In this document: one piece after another, positions 1 through 10,743 of the stretch
Layout: the number at the start of each line of letters is the position of its first letter
Numbering within the stretch: position 1 is the first letter of the stretch
Assembly: GCA_003024175.1 (NCBI GenBank)
Contig: MDYQ01000599.1
Span: 62,001-126,000 of the forward strand
DNA length: 64,000 nt
Direction: 5' to 3'
From: Planoprotostelium fungivorum
Lineage: Eukaryota; Evosea; Variosea; Cavosteliida; Cavosteliaceae
Made by a program: the position numbers and the translations under genes
The notes under the pieces: generated by a model
Told to the model about the DNA's origin: nothing
The model's input: only the letters and a program-made list of their open reading frames with translations
Database searches by the model: none

Positions 1-3000
1 GACCCGTGAAAAGAAGAAGAGGTCGATGGTTCGATTTGCCACTGAAGCAGAGATCTACGAGGTAAACTTCTACCCATTTTGGATGACATCATATGCCCCA
101 ATCCATAGAGATTATCGAGGACACAGACGTTATTATCCCTCGCATACGATAGACGTTACATCGATCTCCCACATGGCAATTAAAATTTTATTTCGCACTC
201 CACAGATCCTCATCCATTTCAGCCGGAATACCTCACGGCCGAAGACATAAGTGAATATTATGATTCAGACGAGGAATACTATGAGGAAGATATGCCTGAA
301 GATGACGAAGAGGAACTCGACGAGGAACCACCCCCATCCGTCCCTGTCTCTCAACCACCCCCGAAATCAGAGGAAGATGCATCCGCCCAACCATCGTGAG
401 TGATATCCATTGTCAAATCGTAATCGCGTTGTTCCATCGAGGGGACACGATTCTCCCATCACGCGATCGAGCCCGAACTCTTTGTTTTCTCTTCTCTCGC
501 GATTCATCGACTACCGAGATGATATGATACATACGCCCTCTATCATCTTCTCGGATCTAAACGATGGACAGAGGCAGAAGAGGGTTAAAAAAGAACGACA
601 CCATCACCATGCTCGAGACGAAGAGATCACAAGACGAAGCTGCAGCCCGCCACACTTCCAACGGAGAGGCAGAGAAATCCGGCGCCGAAGCCAACGGTGA
701 GCCGTCAGAATTTTCTTCGAATGGTTTGACCCCGCTCCAGCTTCCCCCACCGTCCCATCTGCAGTGACATCATCCGATGAGCTGGATGATCTCATCGTAT
801 CACCTCCCACCGGTAGTCCACAGAAGTTGGCGTCACCCAAGCCGAGGGCCCTCCCCGAGCTAGAAGGTGAGTCCCAAATCGATNAGCTGCAGCCCGCCAC
901 ACTTCCAACGGAGAGGCAGAGAAATCCGGCGCCGAAGCCAACGGTGAGCCGTCAGAATTTTCTTCGAATGGTTTGACCCCGCACCAGCTTCTTCCACCGT
1001 CCCATCTGCAGTGACATCATCCGATGAGCTGGATGATCTCATCGTATCACCTCCCACTGGTAGTCCACAGAAGTTGGCGTCACCTAAGCCGAGGGCCCTC
1101 CCCGAGCTAGAAGGTGAGTCCCAAATCGATTTTCCCGCCAAAACTGGACAGAGAGGACGGGTGACTTGAGAAGAGCCGTTGCGAGACTCAGAGGAGTGAC
1201 TGGCAGTTCAGAGGCCCAAAAGATCTCATCCATGTTCGGTTCTGAAGATCGAGAGTGGTCCGAGCCATCCGCCAACGAGGTATTTCCCGCCTTTTTTTCC
1301 CGCCAAAATTCTACTTTTTCCCCGCCATTTTTTCCCACCGAAAACGTCTCACCGTCTCCAGGCCGTTCCCCCCCTCATCGAACTCATTCGAAAGCAAACG
1401 TCTAATCCAGACATCGTCTTGTCTGGTCTCTCCATCATCCGCCTCATGAAAGACACGAACGGTATCAAGCACCTCTTTCGAGATCATGAGGGCATGCAGC
1501 TGTTGGGAAACTGCTCCCGTTCAAAGAACGAATTGATTCGCAGGATGTCTCTGCGATTCGCAGGCGAGCTCTTCACGAAGAATTCTGCCATCCACAACGG
1601 TGAGAGACTTCGATGAAATTTGGTGGAAATTTCGAATTGACACTCGTACAGTGAGAAACGTAGAAGCCGCCGCAAAGAGCGAGCTACTTCAGGGCATCAT
1701 CCAGTGTCTAACGGAAGAATGTGAAGAGAATCAGAGTTTGGCTGTTGGATTGATCCGGATCATTGCTTCGTTCGAGGGTAAATCTTCCGTCGTACAATTT
1801 AAGCGGGAAATCACATTGTACGGGGGAATTCCCGCCATTTTGGAACTGGTGAGAAGAAATGGAGAATATTTCGTGACGCGTTGTAGATGGGTAAGGAGAG
1901 ACCCGATCTCGTCAAGAGTGCCGCACAGTGCATCCAGAGGTTCGGAGAGACGAACGATCAGGTGTGGCTCGTTGTAGTCTGACGTCACCCCTGACCCCCG
2001 CAGCGTAAGCCCAGCGAGCGAGCCAACGCTGTCAGAGTCGGAAGCAAAGACACCGTGGAATCTGATTCACAGAGAACAGCCGAAGCCCTCTTGACTGCCA
2101 TCACAAAATGGAACGAGACAGACTCAGGCGTCACGTTGAGGTGATATCATCCGATTTTATTTCCTTTTATTGTTTCGTGACCGCTGTAGATTGATCGACG
2201 CTCTTCGTGTCGTCACGGCTTATAACGGGCCGAGTCTCGGTTATCTGATAAGTGATGGAATGACGACAATATTGTCCGTTCTACAATCGAGCCACCCCGA
2301 AGAGGTATAACACGAGATGACTCGTTGTAGACGCTCATCGATCCAGGTATACGAACCTTGTTACTCCATGCTGGCTTCTGCGGCCACTTTGGACAAGAGT
2401 GAGAGGACACGCGTCTCACGTCATTCTGAATCTTATTTCAGATGCTGGTGTGAAGATGTACGAGTGCGGACTCCTCGATACCTTCTTAAACTGCAAGTCT
2501 CCATCTGAAGACACCCTACGTGCCGCTCTCACCGCTCTCGCCGCCAACATCCAAGGCAACGGTGAGGAGAAAAAAATGCCACCATCGGGATTCGGCTGTT
2601 ACTCGCGACTCACATCGTTCAGCCGCTGCACTTCACCACACACTTTCGACCGGAGGCATCGTGAAGATGTGCGATGTCTTAAGCTCGGCCAGATCAGATG
2701 GATTGGTCGGCGCTGCGTTGACTGTCGTTCGAGTTCTCATGGCAGAGTCGCTCGAGGCGCAAGAGGCTTTCACGGAGATTTATTTCACCGGACCTCAGAC
2801 TACAACGAGCCAGCAGAAGTTCTGCGGTTACCTCAACAACCCACACGTGGAGGTGAGTGAGATTTCTCGGAAATTTCCCAACCGTGAACAGACGCGCGAG
2901 GCCGTCCTGGACATCTTACGTATCTTACGCAACATCCCCACAGTCACCCAGGTGATCCACCGTCTACATCGTTGTAGATTGACGTTTCCAGATCATCTCC

Positions 3001-4897
3001 CAAGCCTTCTCCAGCATCGTGGCACTCCTCATCTCCCCCTCCCCACACATCCGAGAATCCGCTGTCACTTGCGTCGAAGCTTCCATCAGAACTGACGTTG
3101 GCATGGCAGCCGCCACGAGAGATACGAGACTCGTCAACAACATCGCGCCTCTCTTAGACATCAACGCACCGAAGGAAAAGATGATCGTGAGAGTCTGCTC
3201 TTCCATCGATTTACTCGCGGCGGACGGTGAGTTGTAGTGTGGAGTCGCGGGGACTGAAAGATGCGAAAGCGAGGCTGAAGGATCAGATTGTCAACAAATC
3301 GAGCGTGCCCCTCAGGCTGACGAATTTGTTGTCGTCGCCCAGTTCAGAGATAAGAGAGAACTGTGTATACTCGATTTGGAATCTGTCGAGCAATTGCGGT
3401 GAGATTCGGTCGAAATTTCGAGTTACGTACTGAGCTACCGCAGAGAAGGCCCAGACGGCGTTCGGAAAATTGAAGATCGTGAGGAAGCTCTGTGACTTGA
3501 TCAATTCTTCCGAAGCTTCTGCTCTACTGAAAGAACTCTGTGCGGGCGCCATCAACGCTCTTCTGATGGACCACCGTGAGCATCTACACCGTTGTAGATG
3601 GACCTGACCCATTCAGCCGCCAATCAGAAGACAGTGGGAACGAAGGAAGTCGAATGCATCCTCTCTCTCATGGAAGAACAACAGACGGCTAAATTACAGA
3701 CGTACGCGGCGAAATGTGTCTTTGCCGCCTGCGATGAGAACGGTACGTCGGAGAAATAATTCTTCCGCTGACGGAAATAGCACGTAACCAGGAGTTGTTC
3801 TACAACTCTTCTTCCGCTCTGAGCAGGCTGGTGGCCCTACTGAGTCATCCGGAACATTTCACTTCCGCTTCTGCCGTGTCGGCCGTGTGGAGTTTATCCG
3901 CCAAGAACGGTGATTCTTCCGATTTTCCGGTATTGATCCGCTGACACCAGACAGTCAAAACGCAGAACGCGTTCAGGCTGGCAGGAGTGGTCCCACCCAT
4001 CTACGATCTACGTGAGTTATCCGTTTACCCATTTACCCGTTTACCCGTTTATCCGTTCTTCCGCTGATGACGTGGCAGTGATCATTCACACGAATGACTA
4101 TGTCAACTTGGAGGGTACACCACAGACAGATGCTAGAAATTATCTCAGAGTCACATTGGGTGCCATAGCCGCTCTGTCAAACAAAAACAGTGAGAGGAGA
4201 GAGAGTGACAATGTCTGAAGGAGAACAGATTTCAACCGAGATGCTTTCGTTCAAGTTGGAGCGTTGACTACGGTGGAGAAACTCAAAGACACGACAGACG
4301 TACGTATTCATCGTCATCCATCATCATCATCATCATCATATCATCCACGATCGTCTCATCATCTCACGATGATCATCGACATCGTCTTCTCATGACGATG
4401 ACTCACAAGAAACAGAAACAAATCGTGAAAGAAGTCTCTGCAGCCCTCCAAGCCCTGGGCTCCGCAAAAGTCAAGTCCAAATCCGTCTTCGATTTCGCGA
4501 CCAACTTCCTTCGAGAGAAGTCACAGGGCCCCAACAGCCACCGCGGCACGTTAGACGAGACGAAGAAGAAGAACCCAGTGTCTAAACTTCTGGCTTTCAA
4601 CAAATCAGAGAAGACAGACAAGGAGAGGGAAGACAAGGAGAAGGAGAAGATGAAGAAGAAGGCCGAGAAAGAAGAGAAGAAGGAAGAGAAGAAGAAGGAG
4701 GACAAGAAGAAGGAGAAGGTGGGAGTGATGATGAAGATGAGATCTGATTGACGTCACAGCCAAAAGTGAGGCAGAACGCTTCGTTTGATCAGGCGGCGGT
4801 GGCTAGGACAAGGAGCTCGCTGGCACCGGAGAAGACAGAGAGAGAAGAAGCGAGAGAGGAGAGGACCAGCCTCGAGATAGAGAGCGATGCATCATGA
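1..4897 (+). CDS. Armadillo-repeat protein, 5' end outside window
   Basis: A multi-exon gene whose first exon is cut by the window edge. The first visible exon (to about 60) is basic and splices at 223 into an acidic, Tyr-rich stretch (ISEYYDSDEEYYEEDMPEDD) and a Pro-rich linker. From about 1220 to 4300 the exons encode successive helical repeats of armadillo type, with Leu/Ile/Ala-rich helices such as AVPPLIELIRKQ, LLQGIIQCLTEECEENQSLA and LVGAALTVVRVLMAES. The C-terminus is an extremely Lys/Glu-rich helix (about 4570-4720) followed by a short tail with RQNASF and a stop at 4895-4897. ARM proteins are protein-binding scaffolds; nothing here fixes the partner, and a Vac8- or beta-catenin-like role is only a guess. 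At least five of its introns carry the CTACAACG/CGTTGTAG motif. Exon boundaries were placed by eye from GTGAG/YAG signals and reading frame, so some are approximate. Confidence 0.6.
638..1130 (+). repeat. Direct 246-bp duplication flanking a single N
   Basis: Bases 638-883 and 885-1130 are the same length (246 nt) and differ at only about five positions by eye. They are separated by one unresolved base at 884. The unit holds the end of one exon of the ARM gene, a GTGAG intron, a complete exon and the next donor. Equal length, abrupt ends and the N are typical of two allelic contig ends placed side by side rather than a true tandem duplication. Confidence 0.85.
2961..2980. repeat. Intronic hairpin palindrome in a 40-nt intron (ARM gene)
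   Basis: CGTCTACATCGTTGTAGATT is centred in the intron 2952-2991, which runs from GTGAT to TTCCAG. The flanking exons read TVTQ then IISQAFSS, so the intron is well placed. The palindrome occupies half of the intron. Confidence 0.8.
3581..3600. repeat. Intronic hairpin palindrome in a 41-nt intron (ARM gene)
   Basis: CATCTACACCGTTGTAGATG lies directly after the donor GTGAG of the intron 3576-3616 and is followed by a CTGAC branch-point-like motif and ATTCAG. It has one mismatch in the left arm. Confidence 0.8.
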
Positions 4898-5161
4898 GAG
4901 ACGTGATCTCGTGTCGTGCGTCAACATCATCGTCTCGTGGGATCTGTCACCCGAAGGATTCGAATAAATAGAACATTATTGAATTCGTTTGTGAGAAGAG
5001 ATGCATGGAAGTGCATAGATGTTTACGACGATGATGCATCATGAAGACCACAGGGGATTGTGTCGGGTAATTACTGTTACGCTGTAAGGTGTGTCTCTGG
5101 TCGCATTTTTTTCTGCCGCATCAAGGCCACACAACCCACGAACAAACACCAGCAGCCGATC

Positions 5162-5754
5162 ATGGGTAACGACGTATCCTCCATGCAAGGGACAAAGAAG
5201 GAGAGCGAGACGAAGCTCAAACACTGGAAGACATCAGGCTGATTACATCAAGGCACTCGCGAACTGTCCAGGAGATACTTCCGCGCGATCGACGAGGACA
5301 AATCGGGTGTGGTCGATGAAGACGAGATGCTGCAGTTTTACGGTGTTCTGTATGGTGAGCCGATCGTAGTGGGTTCCATATAACGACGGTGCAGGAGAAG
5401 ATCAGGTGAAGAAGACCAAGTATGCCTTCAAGATATTCAGAGGAGAGCGCGATGTCGTGGCTCGAGATGAGCTAGTGGCCACTCTTACTGCGAAACAGAA
5501 GACATCATTTCGACAAGACAAAGGAGTGAGCGCGTCTGAGTCCGTAGAATGGCAACTCGAGTTATTCTCTAGAGTTGAGGTGGGTGCGGGGGATCTAAAG
5601 CATCCATTCAACATCATCCCAGAAAATGGTGGATGAGATCTTGGCGGTTGCAGACAAGGACAAGGACGGTGCATTGAGCTTTGACGAATTCATGGATGCG
5701 ATCAAGAATCACAGCGAGTTTGGTCAACCTTGCTTTAGCCTGCGAATCTGCTGA
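5162..5754 (+). CDS. EF-hand calcium-binding protein with N-myristoylation motif
   Basis: The predicted N-terminus MGNDVSS fits the N-myristoylation pattern (Gly2, Ser6) used by calcineurin B, recoverin and related calcium sensors. Two canonical EF-hand loops are visible, DEDKSGVVDEDE and DKDKDGALSFDE, with weaker hands possible between them (FKIFRGERDVVARDELVA). Introns at 5355-5394 and 5580-5622 are clear. The 5' part is not clean: the start ATG and the first EF-hand share a frame, but a TGA at 5240-5242 separates them, and I find no GT-AG intron that removes it in frame. Either the first exon is different, a GC donor is used, or there is a sequence error. The rest is consistent with a calcineurin-B/CHP-like regulatory subunit, though the exact family is open. 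Confidence 0.65.
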
Positions 5755-7630
5755 AGTAAGGTCCTCACAAGGTAAAACAGAACAAAGTCATTCTACGGTA
5801 TTTTATTGACTGTACATCGTGTGTGTGAAACCTATCGTGAAGATCAGAAGATTGTTCGATCTTGTTGGATGGATGTGAGATGTTGTCTGTCATTATAAAA
5901 ATTCCTCAGCACGTCTTTCTAAGACAGGGATAACTAGAAAATAAATAATCATGTTGCAAATATACAAGTTTGTTCCACATGGATGCAATGAATCACCTAA
6001 AGAGTATAGGTCTGGACTCTGGACTGTAACCTATCGAGTCGATCAGAGATTGAACCTCGAACATTCGTTCTGGATGAAGGTATGATCAGAAGGAAGGCAG
6101 CATAAATATTTTCATCGTAAATCAATTAAGCGCAAGCTAATCATCACATGATGTTGAGAAAGATTGTGAAGAAGAATAGAGACTGACCTGCTGCCTTGCC
6201 TGATGGATTGTGATCTTACTCGGCAGCAGGAGTGACAACGAGATATCATAGCGACATTGTCATTTCTGCTTCTTTGTAGATGTATGATACTTTAATAGAT
6301 ACATTTTATTCGATTTTGAATTCTTCGCGATGCAGGTGATGGTAGATATGTACAGTGGTCTCTTCTGTTGGATCAATCGTCTCTGAGAAAGAGTGTGCGG
6401 TGGTGATATGATGTTCGGGCGTAATCGTGAGGGGATCATCTTGTCATCGCAGAGCTAGGTGCTGAACTCTACGCCCTCTCTTGCTCGTCTGCGTTGCCTT
6501 TTTTTCGCTCCTCTTCCCGATCTTTCCATGAATCGGAACACATCTCGGAGGGGGCATGAGAAAATGATCTCTGATCTCCTCTCGCAGATACCTCATGATC
6601 TCATCCTCTTGACGATGTGTCTTGATGCAGTTGATGGTACGCTCTGCCTTCCCGATCGATTGAGATAACTACATCGACATCAGTGATGAACTCCGTGTGT
6701 TACACGCTTGACACACTCACCGACAGAAATCGGGTCGTGATGGTGTCCATGATGTTCGTTGCTCTTCGATGTATAAAATGATCGCCTGCCGTTCCTTCCT
6801 TTTAAGACGGTGTTGACAGATGAATCTGTGATAATCTGGGAACCCTTCTTCACCTCAACATATGACGCTAACCATCAGTAAAGACTCCAAATCCCTGGGT
6901 GATCTCAAACCTTCGCAACCTCACTCCTTAAGCACGCGTTTCTCTCGTCACAGTGCTGCGAATCGTGATCGTCTATCGTATCTGCTGCAGAGAGGACGAT
7001 AGAGATCTTCTTCATATGCCGTATCGTTCCACGTTATGTGTGAGTACTGGTAGCATCGGGTATTTACTTCCCGTTCTGTACCGTGTGGCCGGCAGATTCA
7101 TCGAGATTTCTATCTACAACTTCAGGGCATCTCAGATCGAAGCTACTCTTTATCTGGAAAAAGTGTCACTCTGAATTCCTGGGTGCAGATAAGAGCAAAC
7201 ATCCGCTTCATGGAAGGGAAGATGATCAGTACGGATGGACATCCATTGGTTGGTGAAAAGACACCTTGATCTTCGATGGAAGTGAGTAGATGATGGAGGT
7301 GATCGGTGAGCTGAGATGGAAGCGGGCCTGAGGCAGCAGATCAACGGATAGTTTAGTCTCGACACTGAGACCGCACGGAGAGGTCGTATACAGCCCCTGT
7401 TCCACTGTTAAGGGGTTTCAGATAATGTAGACACTTAAAAGAGGCAAAGTCGAGTTGGCTGACGAGATAGCGTGTGTCACAAAGTTTAAAGGTGCAGAAG
7501 TCGTTAACGTATGGATATCCACAAAGACCCAACAAATGATAGCATCTCACAACCGCATGAGAACGTTCATTAGTTCAAACGGGCGTAGATTCTTTCAGTC
7601 GCGTCTCTCTTGCAACATCTTCCAGATCTT
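5755..7630. other. 1.9-kb stretch with no recognised gene
   Basis: The two flanking genes end towards each other here: the EF-hand stop is at 5754 and the F-box gene stop at 7631. Only short open frames occur, none with recognisable domains, and I could not chain exons through them. The composition is more AT-rich just after 5755, where UTR sequence of the EF-hand gene is likely. The CTACAACG intron motif is absent. An unrecognised gene or noncoding RNA cannot be excluded. Confidence 0.5.
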
Positions 7631-9650
7631 CTAGATAAAGCCTCTTGAAAACACAAGCTGCAGACAACTCCCACCACGTGACCTACATCGTGTCATCATC
7701 TCATCTTTCACATCGTCAACACGATCGTCGCTCACGATGAACTCATCGGGGGAAGAGAAGAAGACATCTAAAGAAGACCACCAAGGCTCTTCGAAGCCTG
7801 TGTCCGACAGCTGTCCATAGCCACGAAGAGGATGAACCTCTCCCGTCCAATTGGAGAATCTAACGTTGGCCGTTTCTTCTGTGAGTTCCACGAAGAAGGA
7901 AGTCTCTCCTTTTGGAACGTTCTCGTCTCCTGTCAATTTGACGGCACGGAGGATGTGGTCCGTCGAGGGGGTCACGGTTGACTGTGGGGATCATCAGATG
8001 TGATGATGGTGGTGATGTGGATGAAGTTGAAGAGATGGTGGTGAAGATCGGATGGTGATGATGATGGAGGATGAAAAAGTGAGATGGATGTTGAACGGTT
8101 GGTGATGACGAGCGAGATGAGAAGAGGATGAGATGGTGGTGATGAAGATGACGATCAAGTAAGTGAGATTGACATAAACACAAAGAGGATCACCTCTGAA
8201 GAAGAGGGATATGCCACATAGACATAAAGAAATTCCACTCCGTGTGACCCGTAATCCCCCACAAAGATCCCAGTCAAGTCTTTCACTCGAATTTCTCTCT
8301 TCCCTTCGTATTTTCTCGCAGAACGTCAGAATCATCACGTTCAGAGGATCTCTCTCACTTCATCTCGTTTCGTGTCGGTGGCTTTCGAATGGGAACTAAT
8401 TTCCTGGAAGATGTGAGAGGAATGATCGTGAAGATGGAGGGATGAGTGGACGAGACGCTGATGATGATCTGATGATGGATGATGATGGCTCACCCGTTGG
8501 GTCGAAAAGGAATGGTGAAGGTGGGAAAACAATCTTCATCCATATAAAATGTCTTATCTACGGCAAACCTAACTGAATCAGTATCTCTCAGTCGATCACG
8601 TGATGATCATCGTGTCGATCGTGAGACTCATCACACGATCATCCCGAAAGCTGTCAACACTCACTCTGCCTCTTCCGTTGGAAATAATCTACATCCGTAC
8701 GGTGAACCCATCTCCACAGGTGCACTCGACATCGACAAGTCAGAGACATCAGGGGCAAGTACACAGCCTTCTTCGCAAGCTCTCAGATGATAGTGACATG
8801 AATCGTTCGCGTCCGGTTCAAATTTGACGGAACAAGTTCTCTGTGACCGTAGGATGAGGTTGAATTTTGGTCTGAGATTCTCCCAAAATAAGACTTCATG
8901 ATTTGACCCCGTAGCTGTGATGCACCGTGAGCGTCACCCGTGATCTTCGCATCGACGTCATCAATGTCGACGCGAACATCGTGGAGATGAGAGGATGCAT
9001 GAGCTGATCACCTTCTCTTACGTTCTCTCCGACAGGCATTAGAGATGAGTTGGACATGGCCAGATCATTAGTGGCTGAGATCTCATAAAATTGTGTCGAA
9101 CAAACCCAACACAAGTCGGGGTCAGTTTTTGCATAGAATGTATGGTTTACAAAGACTTGCAAGCCTGCAACGGAGTGAGATTGTGAAATGCATGCATCAG
9201 TCAATCACACCCGAACAACCGTCGTCGTAAGACCATATGCCCCTGTATCTTTGATTGGCAAAGAAGGACCTAAAAGACAGGTAATACCAGTGATTTGCAT
9301 TGAGTGTGATCATCTTCGAAACTCGTTCGTCTTTTGGAAGCTGAGAGATGAAATCTGAATACGAGAGAAAAGCAGCTGATGGAGTCAATCACTGAAACAG
9401 ATTGACGTCAATCATCACACTGTACCTTTCTCCTCGCACAGTGGCCTCCATATGTCATCAGACAGACAAAATGAGCGGAGAGCGCGGCATGTTTGGGATA
9501 GACGACAGACGTCTTTGAAACTGAGCAGTCTTACGATCTAAGTGTGTCAGTGAAAGACAAAATATCGATTTACACCTCAAGTAAGACTTCAAGGGAGAAA
9601 TCCAACAACATGAGAGTCTGTTTGTCCGTGTCACGCGATGATGCACCCAT
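7631..9650 (-). CDS. FBXO31: FBXO31-like F-box protein
   Basis: F-box proteins are the substrate adaptors of SCF ubiquitin ligases. Read on the minus strand from an ATG at 9650, two exons join into a typical F-box: LDFSLEVLLEIVRLLSFKDV, then CRLSQTCRALRSFCLSDDIW. Middle exons (9388-8900) include YYLSFRSFFANQRYRGIWSY. Near the C-terminus come GIFVGDYGSHGVEFLYVYVA (about 8290-8200), AVKLTGDENVPKGETSFFVE (about 7940-7880) and GYGQLSDTGFEEPWW. These match the FBXO31 cyclin-D-binding C-terminal domain: a GxYGxHGxE strand, KxTGDxNVPxGE, and GxGQxxxxGFxxPxW. In animals FBXO31 targets cyclin D1 and C-terminally amidated proteins. Exons between 8900 and 8300 are approximate. The last residues after VSDDRVDDVKDE are unlike the family, and another splice there is possible. 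No CTACAACG motif occurs in its introns. Confidence 0.7.
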
Positions 9651-9968
9651 CCTGTCACCCCTCCAATTGTAGACGAATCAACATTTTCAGCCCACCTTGG
9701 TCTTAAAACGATCGATTCGAGAGATAGACGTGTAGGTGATGACCACCATTGTGAGGTGTTTGACTCATACGATTTGATCTAAACCACAGACGTTATCTGA
9801 TTGACGAACATCCACTGCTGAGATATGACGTCCTAGGTGGTGAAGATGAAGAGTGTTGGGCGTGGTGATCAGTGGAAGGCTTCGTTTGTAATGGTATTCT
9901 CGGAACAAATATTTGTACCAAGTTCCGATGGTGGATCAGATCCATCATCAAAAAGGCCACGCGAAATC

Positions 9969-10743
9969 ATGCCCTTCTGCAGTCAGTGTGGAACATCTCA
10001 TACGGTGGGATGAAGTGATTGGATGTAATGACTAAAGGATTCAGGCATCGGATCGATTCTGTCGCAGCTGTGGACACAGTGTGGGAGGACCATCGGCAGT
10101 AGCACATCATTCCCCATCCCATAGTCATATTCATCACAGTCCATCGCATTCTCACCACAGCCCATCTCATGCTCACCACCACGACGTGAGACAGACTTCG
10201 TCCTCGATCTGTCTCTCTGAACATGATTAGACCAAACCCGAAAAGAAAGAGAAGAAGAAAGAGAAGGATCTTGGACAGACCATTTCTGATTGGTTCAAAT
10301 CAGAACCACTCGGTTTCGGATGTGAGTCTCTCCACCCTCCATCTCTTAACGTGATCGTAGCGAACACAAAATCTTCGGACAAGAAGCACGTTGTCCAGCC
10401 CAAGCCACACAACACTTCGACTTTCCACAGCTCGAACACAAAATCGACGACCCATCATCACAGCCCCAGTCACAATCACAAGAGCAGCACGCCTCCCAAT
10501 CACGGCGGTACGAACCACAAACCAACTGCCGACTCTTTCAACAAGTTTGGAGGTTCTAAACGTGAGATCATCATCATTCACGACGTTCCATCCAGGAGTG
10601 ACGTTGAGCACAGCACCCTCCACCACTTCTCCTCCGGTAAATTCGAGTCGCAGTCACACTTGGAAGTGAAGACGATCGTCCATCTCGATGCGATCGCACA
10701 CAATGTGCATCATGTAATCATAAAAAGGAATAAAATTCTTTAA
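9969..10743 (+). CDS. Small zinc-ribbon protein with His/Ser/Pro-rich linker
   Basis: The first exon encodes MPFCSQCGTSHT. After a GTGGG...CAG intron the next begins ASDRFCRSCGHSV, giving a CxxC...CxxC zinc ribbon of the zinc-ribbon_2 type. A His/Ser/Pro-rich repeat follows (SPSHSHIHHSPSHSHHSPSH). Next is a Lys-rich segment (TKPEKKEKKKEKDLGQTISD) and a second His/Thr/Asn-rich region. The C-terminus is uncertain: without a last splice the frame runs to TAA at 10741-10743, while removing a possible 34-nt intron near 10564 moves the stop to about 10669. With the longer reading, its stop overlaps the stop of the opposing aminotransferase. No specific function can be assigned; such ribbons usually mediate protein or nucleic-acid contacts. 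Confidence 0.6.

Noticed and set aside
5240-5242. TGA read as selenocysteine in the EF-hand gene
   Set aside because: EF-hand proteins of this type are not selenoproteins, and I see no evidence for a SECIS element. A gene-model or sequence problem is more likely.
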